NCBI RefSeq assembly: GCF_004123835.1
Contig: NZ_MZMU01000012.1
Location: forward strand, 248,001-312,000
Reading direction: 5' to 3'
Length of the DNA: 64,000 bases
From: Rhizobium leguminosarum
GTDB taxonomy: Bacteria > Pseudomonadota > Alphaproteobacteria > Rhizobiales > Rhizobiaceae
Positions 8,594 through 16,145 of the stretch are shown piece by piece; position 1 is the first letter of the stretch; every line of letters starts with the position of its first letter. The notes under the pieces are model-generated. The model was not told where the DNA came from, did no database searches, and was given only the letters and a program-made list of their open reading frames with translations. The translations under genes and the position numbers were made by a program.

Positions 8594-9433
8594 ATGATCG
8601 AATTTGCCGCCGCAAGCGGGCCGCGCCTGATGCTGGACGAAACATCGGTGCTGGATATCGGCGGATGCATCGTCGAAGGCGTCGACATCGCTCCGAAACG
8701 CGCCATTCCCGATGACGGCGACCCGCGAATCGATCACTCGCTCGAGGGCTTCCTGTTCACCTGCGGGCCGGACCATATCCGCCACCGCCAGCCGATCGCC
8801 GGCCGGGACGACGGCAAGGTCTATCCGCTGCACGGATCGGCCTCCGGTCATGCGGCAAAGGTGCTGTGGACGAAGTTCGAGAACGGCAATGCCGAATGCC
8901 GGGCCGATATCGATATCACCACCGTCGAGGGACTGCCGCAGCGCATCGAGCGGCTGTGGCGGATCGATGGTGCGACCGGCGAGGTGCGGCTCGAGGACCG
9001 GGTCGTCAATACAAGCGATCGGACGGTGCCGACCTTCCTGATGTACCACATGAACACCGGCGGCAAATGGCTGGACGACGGCACGCGGCTCGAAGGCCGG
9101 ATGCTGGAAAATGGCGGTTTGCCCTGGACGTTCGGCGAGGAGCCGGGCGGCATCTTCTGCGTCGCGGCGCCAGCAACGGAGGAGGGGTTCGCGGAGATCC
9201 GCCTCGGACCGATCGCCGCGATTGGCGGCAGGACACTGCGGGTGCGTTTCCGCGCCGACACGCTGCCCCATCTGCAGGTCTGGAGGAACCAGAAGGCGCC
9301 GGCCCACATCATCGGCATCGAGCCGGTTTCGCATCGCTGGATTTCGCGCGACGAGCTTGAGGCAGCCGGTGAGTTCAACATGCTGGCGTCCGGCGAGAGC
9401 CGCAGCTATGCGCTGACCTTTGCCTTCCTGTGA
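8594..9433 (+). CDS. DUF4432 / aldose 1-epimerase-like protein
   Basis: A cytosolic 279-residue protein, mostly beta-strand in appearance, resembling the galactose-mutarotase-fold DUF4432 family (sugar or sugar-acid epimerase-like). Supporting features are HGSASG (about residue 80), the central RIERLWRID...VEDRV-like strand pattern and YHMNTGG (about residue 153). GAGGAGA precedes adjacent GTG (8591) and ATG (8594) codons; I chose the ATG. No sugar-utilisation genes flank it, so its substrate is unknown. The upstream repeat may be part of its leader. Confidence 0.7.
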   Translation: MIEFAAASGPRLMLDETSVLDIGGCIVEGVDIAPKRAIPDDGDPRIDHSLEGFLFTCGPDHIRHRQPIAGRDDGKVYPLHGSASGHAAKVLWTKFENGNAECRADIDITTVEGLPQRIERLWRIDGATGEVRLEDRVVNTSDRTVPTFLMYHMNTGGKWLDDGTRLEGRMLENGGLPWTFGEEPGGIFCVAAPATEEGFAEIRLGPIAAIGGRTLRVRFRADTLPHLQVWRNQKAPAHIIGIEPVSHRWISRDELEAAGEFNMLASGESRSYALTFAFL

Positions 9434-9504
9434 GCGAAGTGTTGTTGACGCTGGCAGACCTCCGTCGTAGACCTTCAGCCCACGATTTTTGAGGAGACAA
9501 GACG

Positions 9505-9843
9505 ATGGATATTCGCCAGATCGACGATGAATATTCGGTTTCGGGCCAGATCACGCTCGAGGAGCTCGACGAGATCAAGGCGCTGGGGTTCAAATCGATC
9601 GTCTGCCACCGCCCCGACCACGAAAGTCCCGACCAGACGTCGTTCTCCCTCATCGAGGCGCGCGCCAAGGAGCTCGGTCTCGAGATCGCCCATGTGCCTG
9701 TCGGACCGATGGGCGTGACCGAGGAAGCCGTGCAGGGCATGGTCGATGCGCTCGATGAATTCCCGCGGCCGATGCTCGGCTATTGCCGTTCCGGCGCACG
9801 CTCGACGGCGATTTACCAGAAGACCCACCATATCCGCAATTGA
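9505..9843 (+). CDS. TIGR01244 family rhodanese/phosphatase-like protein
   Basis: A 112-residue single-domain protein with the active-site loop YCRSGARS (C94, R99). The CRSGxRS loop resembles rhodanese persulfide-binding loops, and the overall fold belongs with dual-specificity-phosphatase-like proteins. In other bacteria the same domain is found fused to metallo-beta-lactamase-type persulfide dioxygenases (Blh). Here it stands alone, without a visible sulfur operon. A sulfur-transfer or persulfide role is the family inference; no partner gene is adjacent. Confidence 0.82.
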   Translation: MDIRQIDDEYSVSGQITLEELDEIKALGFKSIVCHRPDHESPDQTSFSLIEARAKELGLEIAHVPVGPMGVTEEAVQGMVDALDEFPRPMLGYCRSGARSTAIYQKTHHIRN

Positions 9844-9912
9844 GCGCCCGCTCCGGGCGCCATTTCCGGCGTTGAACCTCAGCGCCGCCACCTTCCATTC
9901 ACTCAGGAGACT

Positions 9913-10260
9913 ATGATGAGCATCAAGCGTATCGACGTCGGCTCGCGCATGAGCGGCGCCGTCATTCACGGCAATACAGTCTATCTCGCAGGCCAGGTCG
10001 GCGAGGGCGAAAGCGTCACCGATCAATGCAAGTCCTCGCTTGCCGAAGTCGACCGCCTGCTGGCTGCATCAGGCAGCAGCAAGTCGAAGATCCTGCAGAC
10101 GATCATCTACCTCGCCGACATCGCCGATTTCGCCGCGATGAACGCCGTCTGGGAAGGCTGGATCGATCCGGCCAATCCGCCGGCCCGCGCCACCAGCGAA
10201 GCCAAGCTCGCTGCGCCGAAATACAAGGTCGAGTTCATCATCACGGCCGCACTCGACTGA
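9913..10260 (+). CDS. RidA/YjgF family protein
   Basis: A 115-residue RidA-family (YjgF/YER057c/UK114) protein; the archetype hydrolyses reactive 2-imino/enamine acids released by PLP enzymes. The C-terminal NPPARATSEAKLA and YKVEFIITA match the family core, including its conserved arginine. AGGAGA precedes tandem ATG codons at 9913/9916. It is 69 bases from the TIGR01244 gene and ends at a strong terminator. The exact subgroup and substrate cannot be set by reading. Confidence 0.88.
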   Translation: MMSIKRIDVGSRMSGAVIHGNTVYLAGQVGEGESVTDQCKSSLAEVDRLLAASGSSKSKILQTIIYLADIADFAAMNAVWEGWIDPANPPARATSEAKLAAPKYKVEFIITAALD

Positions 10261-10285
10261 AGTCGCAGCGTCCCTATCCTTCAAG

Positions 10286-10312
10286 GCCGGTGAGTTTTCT
10301 CACCGGCTTTTT
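10286..10312 (+). terminator. Rho-independent terminator after the RidA gene
   Basis: GCCGGTGAG-TTTT-CTCACCGGC is followed by TTTTTG. The 3' arm overlaps the stop codon region (10300-10302) of the convergent ThDP enzyme gene, so the hairpin is shared between the two transcripts' ends. Confidence 0.88.
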
Positions 10313-11958
10313 GTTTGCGCGATTTCCGAGAGCGTGCGCGTCGGTGTGATCGCTTCGGGATCGAGCTTGATTTCGATGATTGAGGGTTTGCCACTGGCGC
10401 GCGCCCGCTCGAAGGCCGGGGCGAAATCCGCCGTCGTCTCCACCGTCTCGCCGTGGCCGCCATAGGCGCGGGCAAGGGCTGCGAAGTCGGGATTGGTCAG
10501 ATCGGTGCTGCTGACACGGCCAGGATACTCGCGCTCCTGATGCATGCGGATCGTGCCGTAGATGCCGTTGTTGACGACGATTGCGATGATCGGCAGGCTG
10601 TAGCGGATGGCGGTGGCGAATTCCTGGCCGTGCATCAGGAAGCAGCCGTCACCGGCAAAGCAGATGACCTCGCGCTCGGGAAAGAGCCGCTTGGCAGCCA
10701 CCGCCGCCGGCAGGCCGTAACCCATTGAGCCTGAGGTGGGGGCGGCTTGGGTGTTGAAGCGGCGGAAACGATGAAAGCGGTGCACCCAGGTGGCGTAGTT
10801 GCCCGCACCATTGGTGAAGATCGTCTCAGGCCCGGTATTGGCCTCCAGCCATTCCATGATCGGCCCCATATGGACGGCGCCCGGTCCGCTCAAGGGCGGC
10901 TTCGACCAGGCGAGATAGGCCTGGTGCATGCGTTCCGCGCGCTCCGCCCAGTGCGGCTCGGCCGGCGCTTCCAGATCGGCGAGCGCTTCAACGAAATCGG
11001 CAGCAGCGGCGCAGATCGCAAGATCCGGACGGTAGATACGGCCGAGTTCGGACGCATCGGGATAGACGTGGACCAACGATTGCTGGGGGTATGGGATATC
11101 GATCAGCGTATAGGATGAGGAGGGCATTTCCGACATGCGGGCGCCGAGCAGGATCAGCAGGTCGCTCTCCTTGATCTCCTTTGCCAGCGCCGGATTGATG
11201 CCGATGCCGACATCGCCGGCATAACAGGGATGCAGATGATCGAACAGCATCTGCCGGCGGAACGAGCAGCCGACCGGCAATTTGAAACGTTCGGCGAAAA
11301 TTGCAAAATCGGCGACGGCATCGGCATCCCAGCGCGTGCCGCCGAGGATCACCATCGGCCGCTCGGCTTTGAGCAGGCGCAGATAGAGATCGTCGATCTG
11401 GCTGCGACCGGGGTGGGCTTCGACGCCGACATAGCGCTTGGCTCGGGGCGCCTCGACTTCGTCGCGGAGCATGTCTTCCGGCAGGGTCAGCACCACGGGG
11501 CCGGGGCGGCCGGAGGTTGCGATCGCAAAGGCGCGGGTGACGAACTCGGGAATGCGGGCGGCATCGTCGATCTCGCCCACCCATTTGGCGAATTCGGTGA
11601 AGGCGCGGCGGAACTCGACCTCCTGGAAGGCCTCGCGTTCTCTCGCTTCCCGCTGTACCTGGCCGATGAAGAGGATCATCGGGATCGAGTCCTGCTTGGC
11701 GATATGCAGGCCGGCGGAGGCGTTGGTGGCGCCGGGGCCACGGGTCACCATGCAAATGCCGGGTTCACCGGTCAGCCTGCCCCAGCAATCCGCCATCATC
11801 GCCGCTCCGCCCTCCTGGCGGCAGACGAGGACGTCGATATCGCTGTCGCGCAACGCGTCGAGCACGGCGAGGAAGCTCTCGCCGGGAACACAGGAGAGAC
11901 GCTTGACACCGTTCGCCTTCAGCGCCTCGACGATCAGTTCCCCGCCCGTCTTCTTCAT
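10300..11958 (-). CDS. Thiamine diphosphate-dependent enzyme (acetolactate synthase-like)
   Basis: A 552-residue ThDP enzyme with the three-domain layout: PYR domain with catalytic E49 in CRQEGG, a central domain, and a PP domain with the cofactor motif AGDG...VNNGIYG (about residues 435-470). It is annotated by similarity to acetolactate synthase large subunits, but there is no regulatory-subunit gene nearby. Its upstream operon neighbour is a CaiB/BaiF CoA-transferase, the pairing known for oxalate (formyl-CoA transferase plus oxalyl-CoA decarboxylase), so a CoA-thioester lyase or decarboxylase role is possible. Its start region carries a duplicated ribosome site and ATG. Confidence 0.85.
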   Translation of the reverse strand: MKKTGGELIVEALKANGVKRLSCVPGESFLAVLDALRDSDIDVLVCRQEGGAAMMADCWGRLTGEPGICMVTRGPGATNASAGLHIAKQDSIPMILFIGQVQREAREREAFQEVEFRRAFTEFAKWVGEIDDAARIPEFVTRAFAIATSGRPGPVVLTLPEDMLRDEVEAPRAKRYVGVEAHPGRSQIDDLYLRLLKAERPMVILGGTRWDADAVADFAIFAERFKLPVGCSFRRQMLFDHLHPCYAGDVGIGINPALAKEIKESDLLILLGARMSEMPSSSYTLIDIPYPQQSLVHVYPDASELGRIYRPDLAICAAAADFVEALADLEAPAEPHWAERAERMHQAYLAWSKPPLSGPGAVHMGPIMEWLEANTGPETIFTNGAGNYATWVHRFHRFRRFNTQAAPTSGSMGYGLPAAVAAKRLFPEREVICFAGDGCFLMHGQEFATAIRYSLPIIAIVVNNGIYGTIRMHQEREYPGRVSSTDLTNPDFAALARAYGGHGETVETTADFAPAFERARASGKPSIIEIKLDPEAITPTRTLSEIAQTKSR

Positions 11959-11984
11959 GACAATGCCTTCTTCATGACGATGCC
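11951..11984. repeat. 17-bp tandem duplication at a gene junction
   Basis: TTCTTCATGACAATGCC (11951-11967) is directly repeated as TTCTTCATGACGATGCC (11968-11984), one mismatch. On the minus strand each copy contains GAAGG plus ATGAAGAAG, so the ribosome site and start of the ThDP gene are duplicated across the stop codon of the CoA-transferase gene. Confidence 0.9.
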
Positions 11985-13174
11985 TTCCTCTCGCGCTCGG
12001 CGAGTTCCGCCAGAATTTCTGCCTGGTGTTCGCCGAGACGCGGGCTCGGCCTGATATAACGCAGCGGCGTCTCCGACAGTACCACCGGCGTCCTGACTCC
12101 GGGGATCACCGTTCCGGCTGCATCCGCAAGGTCGATGCGCAGGCCGCGGGCCTGCACCTGCGGATGGGCGAACATTTCCTCGATCGTGTTGATTGCGCCT
12201 GATGGAACCGCGTTCTCTTCACAGGCCTTCAGCAGATCCGCCTTCGGCCATTTCAGCGTCTCGGTGGAGATGAGACGGCGCACTTCGCCGCGATTGGCGA
12301 CGCGGGCCTTGTTGGTGGCGAAACGCTCGTCGCCGGCGATGGCCTCCAGGCAGAGGATGGTGCAGAGGCGACGGAACTGGCCGTCGTTTCCAACTGCAAG
12401 AATGAGGTACCCGTCCGCCGTCGGCACGACCTCATAGGGCGAGATATTGGGATGGGCATTGCCGAGGCGGGTCGGTGCGGCGCCGGAGACCAGGTAATTC
12501 ATGTTCTGATTGGCGAGCACGGCCGATTGCACGTCGAGCAGGGCCATGTCGACCAACTGGCCTTCGCCTGACTTCAGGGCATGGATCAGAGCGGCTTCGA
12601 TCGCCGAGACGGCATAGATGCCGGTGAAGATATCGGCGATGGCGACGCCTGCCTTCATCGGCTGGCCACCCGGCTCCCCGGTGATCGACATGAAGCCGGA
12701 CATGCCCTGGACGATGTAATCGTAGCCGGCGAGGCTGGCATAAGGGCCGTTCTGGCCGAAGCCGGTGATCGAGCAATAGACGAGTTTCGGGTTCACCTTG
12801 CGCAGGCTGTCATAGTCGAGCCCGTATTTGACGAGGCCTCCGAGCTTGAAATTCTCGATGACCACTTCGGCGGTGGAGACGAGGCGGCGGACGAGATCCT
12901 GGCCTTCGGCGCTCTTCAGATCGGCAGTGACGGAGCGCTTGCCGCGATTGGCGGCATGGTAATAGGCGGCCGAGAGATTTTCGCCGTCGGCGCCCTCGAC
13001 AAAGGGTGGCCCCCATTGGCGCGTGTCGTCGCCGCCGTCGGGATTTTCGACCTTGATGACGTCGGCACCGAGATCGGCGAGCATCTGTCCCGCCCAGGGG
13101 CCGGCGAGCACGCGGGCAAGCTCGATCACCCGGATGCCGGCGAGCGGCGGTTTTTTTGTCACGGTCTCCGTCAT
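11972..13174 (-). CDS. CaiB/BaiF family CoA-transferase
   Basis: A 400-residue class III CoA-transferase that moves CoA between carboxylic acids. The N-terminal ARVLAGPWAGQMLADLGADVIKVE-like start (residues 20-43), NRGKRSV (77-83), GQNGPY and the catalytic aspartate D181 in VAIADIFTG are all present. The open frame continues upstream to 13612, but that part reads as the shadow of the next gene; ATG 13174 has GGAGG nine bases before it. It is followed by the ThDP enzyme 13 bases away. Acyl substrates are unknown; oxalate/formate is one possibility. Confidence 0.9.
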   Translation of the reverse strand: MTETVTKKPPLAGIRVIELARVLAGPWAGQMLADLGADVIKVENPDGGDDTRQWGPPFVEGADGENLSAAYYHAANRGKRSVTADLKSAEGQDLVRRLVSTAEVVIENFKLGGLVKYGLDYDSLRKVNPKLVYCSITGFGQNGPYASLAGYDYIVQGMSGFMSITGEPGGQPMKAGVAIADIFTGIYAVSAIEAALIHALKSGEGQLVDMALLDVQSAVLANQNMNYLVSGAAPTRLGNAHPNISPYEVVPTADGYLILAVGNDGQFRRLCTILCLEAIAGDERFATNKARVANRGEVRRLISTETLKWPKADLLKACEENAVPSGAINTIEEMFAHPQVQARGLRIDLADAAGTVIPGVRTPVVLSETPLRYIRPSPRLGEHQAEILAELAERERKASS

Positions 13175-13212
13175 GTTCCTCCGGGCTCTCGTTCTTAGAT
13201 CTGGGCTTAGAT

Positions 13213-14169
13213 CTAGGGCGCCAGCGTCGCCTCTGATGTACCGGATACCGGTTTCGATGCAAAGCGGCGCTCGCGCCAGACAATGTAGAAGCCCGACGCC
13301 ATGATAATCACGATGCCGAGCCATTTGACCGCATCCGGGAAGTCGCCAAAGACCAGCCAGGCGAAGATCGTCGCCGAGACGATCTCGAAATATTGCAGCG
13401 GCGCCAGCGTCGAGGCTGGTGCCGCGCGATAGGCGTAGACGCCAAGGATGCCCGCGATTGCGGCCATGGCGCCGACGCCGGCGAGATAGAACCAGGCGCG
13501 GCCTTCCGGCATGATCGGATCGAAGAGATCGGAGCCGGTTCCCTGGCCCAGAAAAAGCAGGACGGCGCAGAAGAGCAGGCCCCAGATGCTCATCTGGAAC
13601 TGCATCGCCCAAGGGTCCTCCCTGTGCGAGAGGACGCGGGTCATCAGGACGAAGATCGCGATACAGAACGCACTGACGACAGGCAGAAGCGCGATGTAGC
13701 CGACCTCTTCAAAACTCGGCTGGATGATCAGCATCGCCCCGAAGAAACCGACGCCGCAGGCGCTATAGCGCCGCCAGCCAATCGTCTCCTTCAAGAAGAT
13801 ACCGCCGAGGATCGTCAGCATGATCGGCTCGACGAAGAAGATCGCAATCGCGTCGGCGACCGCCATGTATTTCAGCGTGGTGACGAAGGAGATCATCGAG
13901 ACAGTGATGATCGCGCCGCGGATGGCATGGAACAGATTCTGACGCCAGGAAAAATCGGCGAGGCTGCGCCGCCATATTACAATCGGCAGCATGCAGATCG
14001 CCTGTACGGCAAAGCGGCCGGCGGTGATCTCCGCGGACGGGACTGTGACGATGGCAAGCTTGGCGAAAATATCGATGAGCGGCGAGAACATCACCGAGAT
14101 AAACATCAGCACAAGCCCCATCGTCACGTCGGAGGCGGACGAAACGGGGCGGGCGGAGGTGCTGTTCAT
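13213..14169 (-). CDS. EamA-type drug/metabolite exporter (DMT superfamily)
   Basis: A 318-residue inner-membrane protein with ten predicted helices in two EamA repeats (about residues 15-150 and 160-300), typical of small-molecule exporters. A GTG start at 14202 would add 11 residues; ATG 14169 is preceded by AGGGA and is preferred. It sits 38 bases upstream of the CoA-transferase gene and could share its transcript, so it may export a product or substrate of that pathway. The substrate is not predictable. Confidence 0.87.
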   Translation of the reverse strand: MNSTSARPVSSASDVTMGLVLMFISVMFSPLIDIFAKLAIVTVPSAEITAGRFAVQAICMLPIVIWRRSLADFSWRQNLFHAIRGAIITVSMISFVTTLKYMAVADAIAIFFVEPIMLTILGGIFLKETIGWRRYSACGVGFFGAMLIIQPSFEEVGYIALLPVVSAFCIAIFVLMTRVLSHREDPWAMQFQMSIWGLLFCAVLLFLGQGTGSDLFDPIMPEGRAWFYLAGVGAMAAIAGILGVYAYRAAPASTLAPLQYFEIVSATIFAWLVFGDFPDAVKWLGIVIIMASGFYIVWRERRFASKPVSGTSEATLAP

Positions 14170-14218
14170 GATGAAATCCCTGTCACTCAGAATATTAGTC
14201 ACTCAGGATATTGATCGC

Positions 14219-15148
14219 TCAGGATCTTGCGACGGCCCTGTCGCACCAGTCCGCGAAGGCTGCGATCGCCGCATCCGCGCCGATCTCATTCAGCGTCTCG
14301 TGCCGCATGTCCTGATATATCTCCGTGCTGATACGGGAGAAGCCTTGGCCTTTCAAATGGTTTGACAGCCAGTGCACGGCTTTTCCACGCTCCGTCGCCG
14401 GGTCTTCCCCGCCGCCGACGAGATGGATCGGCATGTCCCGCGGCAGCCGGTCGAGGTGGATTTTCTGCGGCGCGCGGAAGGTCAGCTCGAAGAGATCGAG
14501 CCAGAGAGAGACTGAGGCGTCGAAACCGCAGAGCGGATCGGCGACATATTTGTCGACTTCATCAGGTCTGCGCGACAGCCAGTCGAACTCTGTGCGGCGG
14601 CTGGGAATGGATTTGCCCCAAGCGCCGAAGGTGAGCTTCGGCAACAGGCCGCTCGGCACGTCGGAGCCCTTCAGCATACGCTCGGCAAGCAGGATCGCCT
14701 GGGCGGCGCGGCCGGCAAGGCCGACGGCGAAATTCGAATTCCAGACGGCGACGGCATTGAAGTCGGCCGGAGCCGTGACGGCAGCGTTGAGCGCGATGAG
14801 GCCGCCCATCGAATGGCCGAAAAGGATCACCGGCAGACCGGGGTGGCGGGAGGCCGCATGGCCGCGCATGGCGATGACGTCGCCGATCACCCTTTCGATC
14901 CCACCGCGCCGGGCGAAGCGGCCGATCGGCGCATCGGGTGCCTTCGTCTCGCCGTGGCCTCGATGATCATGGGCGTAGACGTGATAGCCGCGCGCCGCCA
15001 TCGTCTCGGCAAAGATGCGGTATCGTTTCGAATGTTCGGCCAAGCCATGCGATATCAACAGGATGCCGCGCGCCGGATCGGCAGCCTCGGCATGGTGATA
15101 GGCGAGCGACGCCTCCGGCACGGCCAGCCTTTGCGTTTCAGAAAACAT
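14219..15148 (-). CDS. Alpha/beta hydrolase, monoacylglycerol lipase-like (lysophospholipase)
   Basis: A 309-residue serine hydrolase of the Hydrolase_4 family with the nucleophile elbow GHSMGG (about residue 111), the oxyanion region SHGLAEHSKRY, and a late Asp/His pair (GGEDPAT and MRHETLNE). No signal peptide is seen, so it is probably cytosolic. GGAGG precedes the ATG. It leads the leftward run of hydrolase, exporter, CoA-transferase and ThDP enzyme with short gaps. It may deacylate monoacylglycerols or lysophospholipids, or act on another ester. Confidence 0.88.
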   Translation of the reverse strand: MFSETQRLAVPEASLAYHHAEAADPARGILLISHGLAEHSKRYRIFAETMAARGYHVYAHDHRGHGETKAPDAPIGRFARRGGIERVIGDVIAMRGHAASRHPGLPVILFGHSMGGLIALNAAVTAPADFNAVAVWNSNFAVGLAGRAAQAILLAERMLKGSDVPSGLLPKLTFGAWGKSIPSRRTEFDWLSRRPDEVDKYVADPLCGFDASVSLWLDLFELTFRAPQKIHLDRLPRDMPIHLVGGGEDPATERGKAVHWLSNHLKGQGFSRISTEIYQDMRHETLNEIGADAAIAAFADWCDRAVARS

Positions 15149-15306
15149 GGAGGTCCTCCCGGCGGCAACAGACCAGATCGCCGGGTAATTGCAACATGGG
15201 CATTTGATTATCTGATAACAATTTGCGGCCTTGTTGCGATTCAGGGTTGCGGTCTTATGATTTTGATGCTTATTTGTTCCTGTATTGTTCTTTTTTGGGG
15301 GTTGAA

Positions 15307-16047
15307 ATGAGCAGCATGCAGTTGCGTACCTTGACGTTTGCCGTGTCGATGGTTGTTGCCGGTGCCGGCGTGGCGCAGGAGGCCGGCGGGCGCACCCGCT
15401 TCATTCTGGCGGCAAGCTGGCAGCCGGCCTTTTGCCAGACGAACCAGAAGAAGGCCGAGTGTGCGAGCCAGACCGGCGAGCGCCCCGATGCGACGAACTT
15501 TTCGTTGCACGGACTTTGGCCAATGCGGCAGGATTATTGCGGCGTAAGCGCCGAGCAGAAGGCCGCCGACAAGGATGGCGACTGGAACAAACTGCCGGAG
15601 GTCACGCTTGCGGCGGAGACGAAGACGGCGCTGGCAAAGGCGATGCCCGGCACGCAATCCGGTCTGGAACGGCATGAATGGGTGAAGCATGGCACCTGCA
15701 CGAAGATGAGTGCCGACGACTATTTCGGCGTCGGCATGCATCTCGTAAGCGCACTCAACGCGTCGGCGGTGCGCGATCTTTTCGCTGCCAATATCGGCAA
15801 GCCGGTTAAGGCCGACGCGATCAAGGCGGCTTTCGACAAGAGCTTCGGGCCGGGTGCCGGCGACCGCGTCAAGATGAGCTGCCGGCGGGCCGGCAATGTC
15901 AGGATGATCAGCGAACTGACGATCGGGCTTTCGGAAGCCGCCGGGGCGGCATCGGCGAAAAGTACGGGCCTCGCCGATCTGATCCAGGGTGCTGGAAAAA
16001 CGTCGTTCGGTTGTGACGAGGGCGTCGTCGATGCTGCGGGCTTTTGA
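15307..16047 (+). CDS. Secreted RNase T2 family ribonuclease
   Basis: A 246-residue RNase T2. Residues 1-23 form a signal peptide ending GVAQ. Both active-site signatures are intact: CAS I FSLHGLWP (H68) and CAS II HEWVKHGTC (H123, E124, H128), with several cysteines for disulfides. It should cleave single-stranded RNA through a 2',3'-cyclic phosphate in the periplasm or outside the cell, perhaps to scavenge phosphate or nucleotides. ATG 15307 follows GGGGGTTGA; the longer frame from 15223 lacks a leader-like start. It stands alone, upstream of ettA. Confidence 0.93.
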   Translation: MSSMQLRTLTFAVSMVVAGAGVAQEAGGRTRFILAASWQPAFCQTNQKKAECASQTGERPDATNFSLHGLWPMRQDYCGVSAEQKAADKDGDWNKLPEVTLAAETKTALAKAMPGTQSGLERHEWVKHGTCTKMSADDYFGVGMHLVSALNASAVRDLFAANIGKPVKADAIKAAFDKSFGPGAGDRVKMSCRRAGNVRMISELTIGLSEAAGAASAKSTGLADLIQGAGKTSFGCDEGVVDAAGF

Positions 16048-16145
16048 CCGGAAATCCTGAGTAAACCGGGTTTCGGCGTTGCCCGCAGGCGCTGTTTCGC
16101 CTACATAGCGGCACAATCGAAGTTTCCCGCCCGGAGCAGCGCAGC

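Noticed and set aside
13175..13612. Longer N-terminus for the CoA-transferase up to 13612
   Set aside because: It is the shadow of the EamA exporter gene; conserved CaiB/BaiF sequence begins right after ATG 13174.
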